Assembly: GCF_900639875.1 (NCBI RefSeq)
Contig: NZ_CAAAIA010000004.1
Span: 1-64,000, forward strand
Reading direction: 5' to 3'
Length of the DNA: 64,000 bases
DNA from: Legionella impletisoli
Lineage (GTDB): Bacteria > Pseudomonadota > Gammaproteobacteria > Legionellales > Legionellaceae
In this document: positions 18,896 through 27,933 of the stretch, in pieces
Layout of the letters: each line of letters opens with the position of its first letter
Position numbering within the stretch: the stretch's first letter is position 1
Notes under the pieces: model-generated
What the model was told of the DNA's origin: nothing
Seen by the model: the letters and a program-made list of their open reading frames with translations, nothing else
The model's database searches: none
Position numbers and translations under genes: made by a program

Positions 18896-19204
18896 ATGCG
18901 GATCTGGTTAGCCCTGCTTTTTACAGGATTTATTTCAGCAGCGTTTGCTCATCGAATCGTGATAACTGGGAAGCCGAGTGAGCTCATTGTCCATGATGGT
19001 TACTACTCGCTTCCTCGCTCCCACATCGCTCAACCCCGCTATCACTTTATAACCTTTGCTCACCTTAGGCGGGTTTGTTTTATTCATGAGTTGCCGCAAC
19101 TTCACCCACTTCCGAAGTTAGTGCTTGTTATTGAGGAAAATGGTCATAAAGTTCCCTGGAACTGCTACTTATATGATCCTCATTATTTTGAGATTGATTA
19201 TTAG
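18896..19204 (+). CDS. Small secreted protein of unknown function
   Basis: A 102-residue protein from ATG 18896, chosen because GGGAGG lies just upstream. It has a clear signal peptide, MRIWLALLFTGFISAAFA, followed by about 84 mature residues rich in His, Pro and Tyr (HPLPKLVLVIEENGHKVPWN), so it probably acts in the periplasm or outside. I recognise no domain. It stands alone downstream of the MITE-like insertion and upstream of a repeat-rich stretch. Confidence 0.6.
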   Translation: MRIWLALLFTGFISAAFAHRIVITGKPSELIVHDGYYSLPRSHIAQPRYHFITFAHLRRVCFIHELPQLHPLPKLVLVIEENGHKVPWNCYLYDPHYFEIDY

Positions 19205-19272
19205 AGCTCTCTTTTTACGTTATAATTTTTTGAAAGCAGCATTGCGGGGAGAGAAACGACGAACCAAATCAG

Positions 19273-19465
19273 TGGTTGGGGCGTACTCAAGACAAACGCA
19301 TACTCTGTGCAAATAAAATCAATACGCCGTCTTTGCGAACGAAGTGAAGCAATCCAGATCGATGCTTCGTTCTGATTTCGTAATGGATTGCTTCACTTCG
19401 TTCGCAAAGACAACGTATTGTGCTTGCTTTTCACATAACGCGTTTGCCCTGGGGCCGTACTGTGT
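19273..19465. repeat. Nested palindrome upstream of the GIY-YIG gene (repeat A)
   Basis: The core 19329-19356 and 19384-19411 is a perfect 28-bp inverted repeat of the widespread type TTTGCGAACGAAGTGAAGC ending in AATCCA. The pairing extends outward to 19320-19420 with two mismatches, and more loosely to about 19273 and 19465, where GCGTACTCAAGACAAACGC and GCGTTTGCCCTGGGGCCGTA face each other. The rest of the 19205-19576 gap holds only the GIY-YIG upstream region. Confidence 0.8.
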
Positions 19466-19576
19466 TTAATAAAAACCGAAGTATTTTTCGCACGTTATCC
19501 GATATACTTAATTTTTTGTGCGTTAGCCAAACAATAGGCGCAGTTATATGAAATAATCCAACAACAAGGAAGCAAT

Positions 19577-19870
19577 ATGCCAACCAAGCAGCCTGCCGTT
19601 TATATCATGGCGAATAAGCGTAATGGAACGATCTACACAGGCGTCACCAGTGATCTGATCAAACGGGTATATGAACATAAATATGCAGATGAACCTGGGT
19701 TTACACAAAAATATAGATGCAAATATCTTGTCTATTATGAGCTAATAGAAGACATGGTAAGCGCCATAGAACGAGAAAAGCAACTGAAGGGCGGTTCAAG
19801 AAAAAAGAAATTGGCTTTGATTGAAAAGATAAATCCTTATTGGAAAGATCTTTATGAAACGCTGTACTAG
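19577..19870 (+). CDS. Solo GIY-YIG nuclease-domain protein
   Basis: A 97-residue single-domain protein of the UvrC/YhbQ-like GIY-YIG family. The motif appears as VYIM ... TIYTGVTSDLIKRVYEH, giving the Tyr pair and the catalytic arginine; the later EDMVSAIEREKQLKGGSRKKKLALIE segment carries the conserved glutamate and a basic helix. Start ATG 19577 has AAGGAAG upstream. Family members are structure-specific nucleases or of unknown role. Large palindromes with the same core lie on both sides, and its TAG stop is the left end of one of them, which suggests a link between nuclease and repeats. Confidence 0.9.
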   Translation: MPTKQPAVYIMANKRNGTIYTGVTSDLIKRVYEHKYADEPGFTQKYRCKYLVYYELIEDMVSAIEREKQLKGGSRKKKLALIEKINPYWKDLYETLY

Positions 19871-20087
19871 AGCACCGAATGATTTAATGATGGGCAACCA
19901 ATATTTGATTTAAATTAAATCAAAATTAGCTATCGTCATTGCGAACGGAGTGAAGCAATCCAGAGACCTACGCTCTGAACAGTTGGATTGCTTCGTTTTA
20001 CTCGCAAAGACGGAGAAATTTGTAATTTTTTGATCAAATAAAAATCAAAAATCTTGTTGCTTAAATTTAAATCATTCGGCGCTCTAG
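19867..20087. repeat. CTAG-bounded nested palindrome downstream of GIY-YIG (repeat B inside)
   Basis: The outer arms CTAGAGCACCGAATGATTTA (from 19867) and its inverse, ending at 20087, differ by one base in 21 and stay similar for about 60 bases inward. Nested in the centre (19934-20012) is a second palindrome with the common core CGTCATTGCGAAC...GCAATCCA. The element begins and ends with CTAG, and the first CTAG contains the stop codon of the nuclease gene. Confidence 0.8.
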
Positions 20088-20110
20088 ACTTGATCCCTAT
20101 TAAAGCCACT

Positions 20111-20144
20111 GGGTTGCTTCGTCGTTTTGCTCCTCGCAATGACG
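20111..20144. repeat. Single arm of the GCAATCCA/TTGCGA repeat (repeat C)
   Basis: GGTTGCTTCGTCGTTTTGCT followed by CCTCGCAATGACG is one half of the same widespread palindromic repeat found twice just upstream. Its partner arm is missing, so this copy is degenerate or truncated. Confidence 0.7.
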
Positions 20145-20188
20145 CTTTTAAAAATCGTACCGTACAGAGAGCTGCTACTTAACCAAGT

Positions 20189-20331
20189 TTGATATCAGCA
20201 AAATCCAAATTTTGCTGATATCAACTGGCTTATTTTGAATGGATCCCATATAAAAAGCGTCGCTTTTTACGGGATAATGTTCGTTTAGCACGACAAAAGT
20301 CATCAATGACTTTTCTGTCGAACTCACGTTA
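20189..20331. repeat. Hairpin cluster after nagZ, with REP-like copy 2
   Basis: Three hairpins follow one another: a perfect 16-bp stem TTGATATCAGCAAAAT (20189-20224), a stem around AAAAAGC/GCTTTTT (20244-20273), and GACAAAAGTCA/TGACTTTTCTGTC (20292-20319) within a 53-base element (20279-20331) that is the intact counterpart of the interrupted copy at 18534. They lie immediately 3' of the leftward nagZ gene and may act in termination or transcript protection. Confidence 0.65.
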
Positions 20332-20338
20332 CTTAGAA

Positions 20339-21472
20339 TTATTTAAGCCGCTTTTTAAATTCAACAATGTGATCATAGGCTTCATTGATTCTTGCTTCGG
20401 GAATCTCTCCAGTTTGGACTTTATTGCGAATGATCTGAATAATTTCACCAGGATCTTGGTTTGTTGGGGTTAATTGATTCCCAAAAATTAACATATCAGC
20501 ACCAGCATTTATTGCTAAGCTTAGTGCTTGTGCGAGACCATAATGATCACGAATGGCTCCCATTTGCATATCATCGGTAATAATTACGCCATCAAAATGT
20601 AATTTATTACGCAGTAAGTTCGTTAATATCGCTCTAGATAATGTGGCTGGTAGGCCGGAGGGGTCTAGTTGACGATTGACAATATGAGCACTCATGATCA
20701 TATGGCAGTGATTTGGCTCTTCGAAGCTTAATTGATAAGGGATGAGTTCTTTTTCTTCCCAAGTTTCTGTGACATCAACAAAACCTAAATGTGAATCAGC
20801 GTTTGAGCTGCCATGGCCAGGAAAATGTTTATAGGCGCATTCAATATGATTTTCTGTAAATTCTTTTGCAAACAAGTTTGCATATTGAGACACAAGATAA
20901 GGATTTTCAGAAAAACTTCGGTCCTTCCCACCAATCACTGGGTTATCGGGATTTAAGTCTACGTCAAGAACAGGGGCAAAATCTAAGTTAAATCCATTAG
21001 AATGTAACGTGTTTGCCATTTCTTTTGCGATGGTTTGAGCGCTGTCGATAGGCAAAGTAGCAATATACTTTGCGGTAAACGTTTCAGGAAAGCCTTTTTC
21101 TTTACGAAGACGAGAAACATTTCCACCTTCATAGTCCACTGAGATAAGCAGGGGTAAATCTTTACGATGATGGGTTTGATTTGAATGTCTAGTCTGTTCT
21201 ATTAGCGATTGAGTTAATTTTTTTAGCTGCTCAGGGCTTGTAATGTTCTTATCAAACGTGGTGGATTTTTTGTTGTAATCAAAAAGAATCACACCGCCGA
21301 TATTATATTGGTTTATAATTTTAGTAATCGGTGAGTTTTCTGAAACGGTTTGTCCATCAAAACCAATGATAATCATCTGACCAATTTTTTCATCTAAGGA
21401 AGGGCTTGCAAAAGAAGAAAAGGAAAAAAACAGAAAAATAAAGGCGGTAAACAATATATTAAGCTTAGCCAT
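20339..21472 (-). CDS. Beta-N-acetylhexosaminidase, GH3 family (NagZ-like), exported
   Basis: A glycoside hydrolase family 3 enzyme that releases N-acetylglucosamine, probably from peptidoglycan fragments. The 377-residue protein has the signature KHFPGHGSSNADSHLGFVDV, including the histidine-aspartate dyad loop, and the nucleophile region VIITDDMQMGAI. Unlike cytoplasmic E. coli NagZ it begins with a signal peptide (LNILFTAFIFLFFSFSSFA), so it likely works in the periplasm. I chose ATG 21472 for that reason; an upstream frame adds 17 residues. Confidence 0.9.
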   Translation of the reverse strand: MAKLNILFTAFIFLFFSFSSFASPSLDEKIGQMIIIGFDGQTVSENSPITKIINQYNIGGVILFDYNKKSTTFDKNITSPEQLKKLTQSLIEQTRHSNQTHHRKDLPLLISVDYEGGNVSRLRKEKGFPETFTAKYIATLPIDSAQTIAKEMANTLHSNGFNLDFAPVLDVDLNPDNPVIGGKDRSFSENPYLVSQYANLFAKEFTENHIECAYKHFPGHGSSNADSHLGFVDVTETWEEKELIPYQLSFEEPNHCHMIMSAHIVNRQLDPSGLPATLSRAILTNLLRNKLHFDGVIITDDMQMGAIRDHYGLAQALSLAINAGADMLIFGNQLTPTNQDPGEIIQIIRNKVQTGEIPEARINEAYDHIVEFKKRLK

Positions 21473-21666
21473 TTGGAATAATTCCTCTGAACAATTGAGG
21501 AGAAGATAATACACTAGGATCAAAAATTGCTCAATGGGGTATTTGTTAGGTCATTTTCGAGTGTGTCATTTAATTGCGTTACTCAGAAGCTGAACGCTTG
21601 AGTTCTGGGTTGCTAGTCAGAGAATTGTTATAATCTCTATTCTGTTTAAAAATACAATTGAACACG

Positions 21667-22215
21667 ATGCGTATTATTCATGAAATCAAGGATGCTAGAG
21701 CATTCATTAATCAAGGCGAAGTGATTGCTTATCCTACCGAAGCGGTTTATGGATTGGGGTGTAATCCATTTAATAAAGAGGCGGTTGAACATCTACTGCA
21801 ACTAAAACATCGTGAATCCTCAAAAGGGTTTATTCTTCTCATCGCTTCTTGGGAACAATTATCGACGTTAACCGCACCCATTCCCGACTGGGCTATGCAA
21901 CACGTTAAAGAAACTTGGCCTGGGCCTGTGACTTGGATTTTTCCAAGAGGCGCATCCATTCCTGGCTGGATTACTGGTGAGCGAGATACATTAGCAATAA
22001 GGATGAGCGCGCATCCTATCGCAAGAGAACTTAGTCTTGATGGTCCTTTAATTTCTACTAGTGCGAATCTAAGTGGTCAAGAGCCAGCAAGAAGTTTAAA
22101 GGAGCTTCTTTTCCAATTTCCTGAAGGGATTGCGGGATTTGTTCAAGGTGAACTCGGTCATGAAACATCCCCTACGAAGATCTATGATGTTCTAACGGGT
22201 GAGCGATTAAGATAA
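21667..22215 (+). CDS. tsaC: Threonylcarbamoyl-AMP synthase TsaC
   Basis: TsaC makes threonylcarbamoyl-AMP for the t6A modification next to the anticodon of ANN-decoding tRNAs. The 182-residue protein carries the YrdC fold motifs: AYPTEAVYGLGCNP, KHRESSKGFILL, PGPVTWIFP, IRMSAHP and STSANLSGQEPA. It lacks the Sua5 C-terminal domain, so it is the short TsaC form. ATG 21667 gives the usual N terminus. It stands alone between the divergent nagZ and a convergent amidohydrolase. Confidence 0.94.
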   Translation: MRIIHEIKDARAFINQGEVIAYPTEAVYGLGCNPFNKEAVEHLLQLKHRESSKGFILLIASWEQLSTLTAPIPDWAMQHVKETWPGPVTWIFPRGASIPGWITGERDTLAIRMSAHPIARELSLDGPLISTSANLSGQEPARSLKELLFQFPEGIAGFVQGELGHETSPTKIYDVLTGERLR

Positions 22216-22246
22216 TATGTTTGTTCAATTCGTATTTTTTCGTTAT

Positions 22247-23965
22247 TTAGAGCCGAGGTAACACCCTAGATTCTTTTTCTTCCTGTAGATGGATAATACC
22301 CCGCGCGATGGTACCTTTTACAGTTAAAGGATCATTTAAATTCTTCAAGGGATTATGACTTAAGATGGTCATATCCGCTAATTTTCCTGGCTCGATGGAG
22401 CCTTTTTCATGATCCAGTTGATACAGTTTAGCTGCATCAAGGGTAAATGACTCCAACGCTTCTTGCATGCTTACCCGTTCATCGATATTAAAATACTGGG
22501 GGCAGCGGCGGTTAACTGGATAATTCCAGCGCTGGACGATTCTCGTTGTCATCCAGTTCATTGCATCAATTGGGGAGGGGGGAACAGCAGGTGAATTGGC
22601 ATGCGCTGTAGTTAGACCTAGAATTTTTTTGGCGCTGTGTAATGGATTCATTTGCAATGCGCGCTCAGGCCCTAATCGCGCGTGGCACATATTTTCTCCC
22701 CAGTAAAAAAGATAAGGAGAAAACCAGCTGGCTTGAATGCCAAGAAGCTTTAGTCGCTGTAATTGATCTTCGCGAATGTATTCAATATTGATAAGAATAG
22801 GCGACGGCCCTTCTTTTTCGACTTTTTGTAAAAGATTTAGAGAAAAATCAATAGCCGCATCGCCATGTGCTTCAATTGCCAAGGGTATTTTTTGTTTAAG
22901 CAAGGAGGTAATTTCATGTTCTAACTCGTTCGGTGAGCTTTTTAGCGCGCCTCGCCAATCTGAACCAAAAGGAGAAGTTGTTTGAATATAAGGAGTTGTC
23001 AAATAAGCGGCATAATTTTGCGCTAAACCATCCACTTTAATCACCACAGGCCCTGGATACATTCTGGGATTTTGTTGGGATACTTGATCTAATTGTTGAC
23101 GTCGTTTGGCATTGGATGTTGAATAAATTACATCAAGTGGAAAATCATGGCTTTGTGTGAGCGCGTTATATTGAGTCACCCATGAAGCCAAATCATTAAC
23201 TTCTGTAATGGTGGTATAGCCTTGTTTTGCATAATGCTTTGCGGCCGTTTCAATAGCTTCAATGACTTCTTCGGGTTTAATAAACGCTTTTAAGAATTGA
23301 TTTAAGTTATCCCCGCTGATAATGCCTTCGTAATCTATATAAATAGACCTTAACATTTTATCTTGCTGAATTTTCCTTATCGCGGAAGAGTTTAATAACA
23401 CTTTTTGGCCTGATGCGTGAAAGACGATAATGGGTTGTATGGTGTCGATTTCATCCAGTTTGGCTTGATCTAATACCGCGCCTTGAACGCGGCCTTCATC
23501 ATATCCGCTAATAATTAACCAGGTTTTTTTAGGGTCAAGATTGGCTTTTATAGCAATCAAAAAATCATCTATCGTTTTTGCAGGCTTCCAATGGGTTCGT
23601 TGAAACGCATTGGTAGTGGATAAGTCTAAAGAATGGTTTGCTAGCCATCCATATAAAATAAAATGAGAATAGGTGTCGATGAATCCCGGGGTGACTGTAG
23701 CACCTTTTAAATCAATGAGTGTTGTATCGTGGCCCTTACACGCTTCCAATAAGGTTTCTTCGTTACCAACAGCGACAATTCGTTCTTGCTTAATTGCAAC
23801 CGCACTGGCTTCAGGCTGCGCTTCGTTCAAGGTAATAAACGTCGCATGCATGAGAATTTTATCCGCATTATGACAATTGGACTCGATGAGAGTTTTTTGG
23901 GCAAAAAGAGCCGATGAGGTGATTAACCCAGCAAGTAGAAATAGGTAGGACTTATGAATCCTCAT
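22247..23965 (-). CDS. Exported amidohydrolase family 3 (YtcJ-like)
   Basis: A 572-residue metal-dependent hydrolase of the YtcJ/amidohydrolase-3 type. A signal peptide (MRIHKSYLFLLAGLITSSALFA) places it in the periplasm or membrane. The N-terminal beta-sandwich (ATFITLNEAQPEASAVAIKQ) and GATVTPGFIDTYSH are typical, although the second metal-binding position of the usual HxH pair is Y-S-H here. EAHGDAAID supplies a later histidine, and the ending is PGKLADMTILSHNPL. The substrate is unknown; relatives act on N-acyl or cyclic amides. Confidence 0.88.
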   Translation of the reverse strand: MRIHKSYLFLLAGLITSSALFAQKTLIESNCHNADKILMHATFITLNEAQPEASAVAIKQERIVAVGNEETLLEACKGHDTTLIDLKGATVTPGFIDTYSHFILYGWLANHSLDLSTTNAFQRTHWKPAKTIDDFLIAIKANLDPKKTWLIISGYDEGRVQGAVLDQAKLDEIDTIQPIIVFHASGQKVLLNSSAIRKIQQDKMLRSIYIDYEGIISGDNLNQFLKAFIKPEEVIEAIETAAKHYAKQGYTTITEVNDLASWVTQYNALTQSHDFPLDVIYSTSNAKRRQQLDQVSQQNPRMYPGPVVIKVDGLAQNYAAYLTTPYIQTTSPFGSDWRGALKSSPNELEHEITSLLKQKIPLAIEAHGDAAIDFSLNLLQKVEKEGPSPILINIEYIREDQLQRLKLLGIQASWFSPYLFYWGENMCHARLGPERALQMNPLHSAKKILGLTTAHANSPAVPPSPIDAMNWMTTRIVQRWNYPVNRRCPQYFNIDERVSMQEALESFTLDAAKLYQLDHEKGSIEPGKLADMTILSHNPLKNLNDPLTVKGTIARGIIHLQEEKESRVLPRL

Positions 23966-24457
23966 TGGTCTTTCTTCTCGTGATGTTTATCTTAATCCTA
24001 GCTTAAAAAAGTCTTTTTTTTCAAATCGCATTTTTATTGGTTATGGGTATATGCCTGGCATGCTGTCTCTTGATCACATCTTAAGCCTACACCACACGGT
24101 TTGACCGGGTGGCCCAGTGTTTTAGCGCAGTACTTATAAATTCTTTGGTCAAGTCACAGAACCTAGAAGACTAGAGCTGAATTAGATTTTCAAATATGTG
24201 TAGAAGATTCAGGCCTGGTATGGGGGCTCGTGTTAGACAGAGTTGATTACTTAATGGGAAAATTGTGGTAAGGTTGGCCTATTTTAAAATAGAGTGAAGT
24301 ATAGCTTAATTTGGTGCTATATTTTTGTACTATTATTAAGGTTTTCTTAAGCTAATCAGATTATAATGATGCCTAATGCGCACAATGGCGTTCTCTAATC
24401 GAGCCTAAAAAAGAGATTAAATTTGCTGCTAAGCTAATTTAGCAGAGAAGGAATACA
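23966..24457. other. Intergenic stretch of about 490 bp, no gene recognised
   Basis: All frames are broken by stops and I find no RNA gene or repeat. The last 160 bases are AT-rich and should contain the permease promoter. A small hairpin CTGCTAA/TTAGCAG (24426-24445) ends right at the GAGAAGGA ribosome binding site and could affect translation. Confidence 0.5.
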
Positions 24458-25870
24458 ATGAGTAATAAAAAACATGCTTTGACTGTGTTCAGTTTGACCA
24501 TGATTACGGTTGGATCGGTGGATAGTATTCGTAATCTTCCAGCGACCGCGTTATTTGGCAGCCAATTAATTTTTTTCTTTGCGCTCGGCGCGTTATTTTT
24601 TCTAATCCCCACCGCTTTAGTTTCAGCAGAATTGGCCTCTGGTTGGCCTAAGCAAGGTGGAATTTATATTTGGGTTAAAGAAGCATTTGGTAAACGGGCT
24701 GGTTTTTTTGCAATCTGGCTGCAGTGGATTGAGAATGTGATTTGGTACCCGACCATTTTATCCTTTGTTGCAGGTACAGTGGGTTATCTTATTAATCCTG
24801 CGCTGGCAAGTAACCCGTATTTTCTCTGGTTCATTATTGTCACATCCTTCTGGGGCGCAACTCTTGTGAATTTGCGTGGAATGAAATCTTCTGCCTCGTT
24901 TAGTAACATTTGTGCCATTTCTGGTCTTTTAATTCCAATGGCAATGATTATTGGATTAGGAGCCGTATGGATTTTTGGTGGCAATCCGATGCAAATTCAT
25001 TTTTCCTCCCATGACGTGGTTCCTCATTGGCAAGATCATTCTATGTGGGTTTCTTTAACCGCCATAATGATGTCATTTTGTGGTATCGAAATCGCAACCG
25101 TTCACGCCAACGACGTTGAAAATCCACAACGGGCTTTTCCTTACGCCTTAGTGTATTCCGTATTGATTATATTAAGTACGCTTATTTTAGGTTCTTTAGC
25201 CATCGCTGTGGTTTTACCGCAAAGTGATATTAACTTAGTTGCGGGTATTATGCAGGCGTTTGATGCGTTCTTTGCTCGCTATCATTTAAGTTGGTTTATG
25301 CCTCTCATTGCAATCATGCTTGTGTTAGGCGGCTTAGGTGGGGTAAGCAATTGGATTATCGCACCGACGAAAGGGTTATTAGTGGCTGCTGAAGATGGGA
25401 ATCTGCCGCCCGTGTTTCAACGAACCAACAAACATAATGCCCCTTTAACCATGTTGCTTGGCCAGGCTATTATTGTGACGGTCTTATCCAGTTTGTTTTT
25501 ATTCATGCCCAGTGTGAATGGCTCCTATTGGTTACTTACGGCATTAGCTGCACAGTTGTATATGATCATGTATCTTATTATGTTTGCTGCGGCGATTAAA
25601 CTCCGATTGAGTGCTTTTGAACATCCCCGCGGATTTAAAATTCCAGGCGGTATGCCAGGACTTTTATTGGTGGCAGGCATTGGCATTGTTGGAGCGTCAA
25701 CAACGCTTGTCGTGAGTTTTATGCCGCCTGAAGGGATTAATGTAGGCAGCATCGCGCGCTATGAGATTACGTTGCTGGTTGGCTTAATTGTTATGTGTCT
25801 TCCCCCGTTTATTGCAACTAAACTACAGGCACGTCGCAATAATGCCTCGACCATTTTAGCAGACGGATAG
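24458..25870 (+). CDS. APC-family amino acid permease/antiporter
   Basis: A 470-residue inner-membrane carrier with about twelve hydrophobic segments. The N-terminal LTMITVGSVDSIRNLP, the ELASGWPKQGGIYIWVKEAFG motif and the later GGVSNWIIAPTKGLLVAAEDG motif place it in the glutamate/GABA antiporter-like branch of the APC superfamily (GadC/YjeM-like). Substrate cannot be told from sequence. Legionellae feed on amino acids, so such carriers are common. It converges on cfa with 53 bp between stops. Confidence 0.9.
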   Translation: MSNKKHALTVFSLTMITVGSVDSIRNLPATALFGSQLIFFFALGALFFLIPTALVSAELASGWPKQGGIYIWVKEAFGKRAGFFAIWLQWIENVIWYPTILSFVAGTVGYLINPALASNPYFLWFIIVTSFWGATLVNLRGMKSSASFSNICAISGLLIPMAMIIGLGAVWIFGGNPMQIHFSSHDVVPHWQDHSMWVSLTAIMMSFCGIEIATVHANDVENPQRAFPYALVYSVLIILSTLILGSLAIAVVLPQSDINLVAGIMQAFDAFFARYHLSWFMPLIAIMLVLGGLGGVSNWIIAPTKGLLVAAEDGNLPPVFQRTNKHNAPLTMLLGQAIIVTVLSSLFLFMPSVNGSYWLLTALAAQLYMIMYLIMFAAAIKLRLSAFEHPRGFKIPGGMPGLLLVAGIGIVGASTTLVVSFMPPEGINVGSIARYEITLLVGLIVMCLPPFIATKLQARRNNASTILADG

Positions 25871-25923
25871 TGATTTTCTTTGTATTTCAGAAGTAAACTT
25901 CATCTGACTTTACCTGGGGCTAT

Positions 25924-27036
25924 TTATCTTGGAGCATGATAGGGCATCGGGTATCCCCCTTTGGAGAGCACAATTTGCCATAATTGCATGCCTCGTGCTC
26001 TAAATCCTCCTGCGCAAGATAGAAGATAGTAGAGCCACATACGATAAAATCGCTCGTCATAATGCTTGCTAAGCTTATCCCAGTTTTGGACAAAATTATC
26101 TCGCCATGCTAAAAGGGTTTTATCATAATAAGGCCCAAAATTATGCAAATCTTCTAGGGTAAAATAGGGCTCTGATGTTTGTGAGATTTGCGCCATAGAG
26201 GGTAACATCCCGTTTGGAAAAATATATTTTCGTATCCATGGATCAGCGATATAAGATGTTTTATCCACACCTATCGTATGTAATAAAAATAAACCTTGCT
26301 CTTTCAAGCATTTATGGATGGTTCGCATGTAAGCATTGTAATTAATATGTCCAACATGCTCGAACATCCCAATTGAAACCACTCGGTCAAAGGGCTCATG
26401 AAGATCGCGATAATCTTGTAATCGTATTTCGACATCTAATCCTTTGCAGTTTTTTTTGGCTAATTCATATTGTTCTTTAGAAAGAGTAATGCCGACTACT
26501 GAGACCCCATAATTCTCGGCGGCATATTTGGCTAGCCCTCCCCAACCGCAGCCTACATCTAATAAACGCATGCCTGGTTCAAGATGTAGTTTTTCACAGC
26601 TTAATTTTAATTTAGCGGTTTGGGCTTCGTCGAGATTGTTTGTATTTTTAAAATAGGCGCAGCTATAAATCATGCGCTCATCCAACATCGCTTTAAAAAG
26701 ATTATTGCCGATGTTGTAATGTTGAACTCCTTGAATGGCTCGGCGTTTGTTTTGCAAATTAACCATACGAGCCATTAAGTTGGTCATCATAATGTGAAGG
26801 GGAGGCTTGATTTGAGTATCTAATTGGCTTTTTAAAAAACGATCAAATAACACATCCAGTTGATCGCAATCCCACCAACCTTCCATATACGCCTCACCTA
26901 GACCTAATGTTCCTTCTTTTATAACACGAGAAAATACTGCATCGTTATGAACTCGAATGTCCCAAGGCCTGGTTCCATTAAGACGAATATCACAACGTTC
27001 AAGCAACAACTCAAAGTATTGTTTTGTCCTGCTCAT
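25924..27036 (-). CDS. cfa: Cyclopropane-fatty-acyl-phospholipid synthase
   Basis: Cfa methylenates double bonds of membrane phospholipid acyl chains using S-adenosylmethionine. The 370-residue protein has the N-terminal lipid-binding half (DIRVHNDAVFSRV, LGLGEAYMEGWWDC), the QHYNIGNNLFKAML motif, SAM motif LLDVGCGWGGLAKYAA, and VSIGMFEHVGHINY with the active-site glutamate-histidine. The length is close to the E. coli enzyme. A desaturase and PlsC near the window end act on the same lipids. Confidence 0.96.
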   Translation of the reverse strand: MSRTKQYFELLLERCDIRLNGTRPWDIRVHNDAVFSRVIKEGTLGLGEAYMEGWWDCDQLDVLFDRFLKSQLDTQIKPPLHIMMTNLMARMVNLQNKRRAIQGVQHYNIGNNLFKAMLDERMIYSCAYFKNTNNLDEAQTAKLKLSCEKLHLEPGMRLLDVGCGWGGLAKYAAENYGVSVVGITLSKEQYELAKKNCKGLDVEIRLQDYRDLHEPFDRVVSIGMFEHVGHINYNAYMRTIHKCLKEQGLFLLHTIGVDKTSYIADPWIRKYIFPNGMLPSMAQISQTSEPYFTLEDLHNFGPYYDKTLLAWRDNFVQNWDKLSKHYDERFYRMWLYYLLSCAGGFRARGMQLWQIVLSKGGYPMPYHAPR

Positions 27037-27150
27037 GGTGCGCTCTCCGAAGCATGGGATCCTTGCAGTACGACATGATTTCCTACCTTTTCAATTTAAT
27101 TTAGACTAAAATTTTATTTATTCCTAATCCATTATGATAATGAGTTCCCT

Positions 27151-27933
27151 TTGCGTACTTTGTGGCTAACCGATTTACATGTGAATCGGTTAGATGAAGA
27201 ACATTACACCGATTTATTCAACCGAATCCAAGCCAGTGAAGCAGATGGGATCTGGATTACGGGCGATATTGGGGACCCCCCTTTGAATTGGATTTTTTTA
27301 GAAGATTTATTCTGTAAATTTACGAAACCCATTTATTTTGTCCTAGGCAATCACGATTACTATGGATTAAAAGTAGATGAAGCGCGTCAAAAAGCCCGAA
27401 ATCTAAGTTATGCCTATCCTAATGCGCATTATTTAACATCTGAAGCAGGATTTGTATTCAAGGAATATTTTATTACAGGAATTGGTTGTTGGGGTAATAC
27501 AGGAAACATTCCCCTAAGAGAGAATACCTGGGATAGTGACGCCATCTATGATTTGTTACGATTAAATTTAGAACAGTTGAAAACGAAAGTGAATCAACTA
27601 GGTGAGCAGGATGCGAGCATTTTATTGCAAAAATGTGCAGCAGGAATCACTAAAACCATTAAAACCCTGGTTATTTTCACTCACGTACCTCCAATTGAAG
27701 CCATGCAAGGGCGCAATCCAGTCAGGGCTTTAGAGGAAAATCGGACCGTGTATTATTCCTTTGCCTTATCCAATGCATTAAAACAACTTTTGGAAACTTA
27801 TCCTGAAATAGATATTCGGGTTTATAGTGGCCATTTACACCAAGCACAAGCGTATCAAATTACAGATCGCTTACATGGGCATGTGGCAGAAGCTTACAAT
27901 CCAAGCTTACCCTTTAATTGGATTATGTTATGA
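27151..27933 (+). CDS. Metallophosphoesterase
   Basis: A 260-residue calcineurin-like phosphoesterase. The dimetal motifs are LTDLHVNRL (D-x-H), ITGDIGDP (GD), LGNHDYYGL (GNHD), FTHVPP and YSGHLHQAQ (GHxH). There is no signal peptide. The substrate is unknown; the family includes nucleases, protein phosphatases and nucleotide hydrolases. Start is TTG 27151, as no ATG or GTG exists in frame near the domain start. The stop overlaps the next ATG by four bases. Confidence 0.88.
   Translation: MRTLWLTDLHVNRLDEEHYTDLFNRIQASEADGIWITGDIGDPPLNWIFLEDLFCKFTKPIYFVLGNHDYYGLKVDEARQKARNLSYAYPNAHYLTSEAGFVFKEYFITGIGCWGNTGNIPLRENTWDSDAIYDLLRLNLEQLKTKVNQLGEQDASILLQKCAAGITKTIKTLVIFTHVPPIEAMQGRNPVRALEENRTVYYSFALSNALKQLLETYPEIDIRVYSGHLHQAQAYQITDRLHGHVAEAYNPSLPFNWIML

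Noticed and set aside
19125-19316. Open frame of 63 codons after the small secreted protein
   Set aside because: It overlaps that gene out of frame and runs into the repeat; there is no start signal.
19936-20139. Open frame of 67 codons on the minus strand containing RSNP motifs
   Set aside because: It is a translation of the palindromic repeats and their flanks. Such RSNP-containing frames arise wherever this repeat occurs and have no ribosome binding site here.
18574-20331. CRISPR array
   Set aside because: The repeats are inverted and irregularly spaced, of different types, with no constant spacer length and no cas genes nearby.
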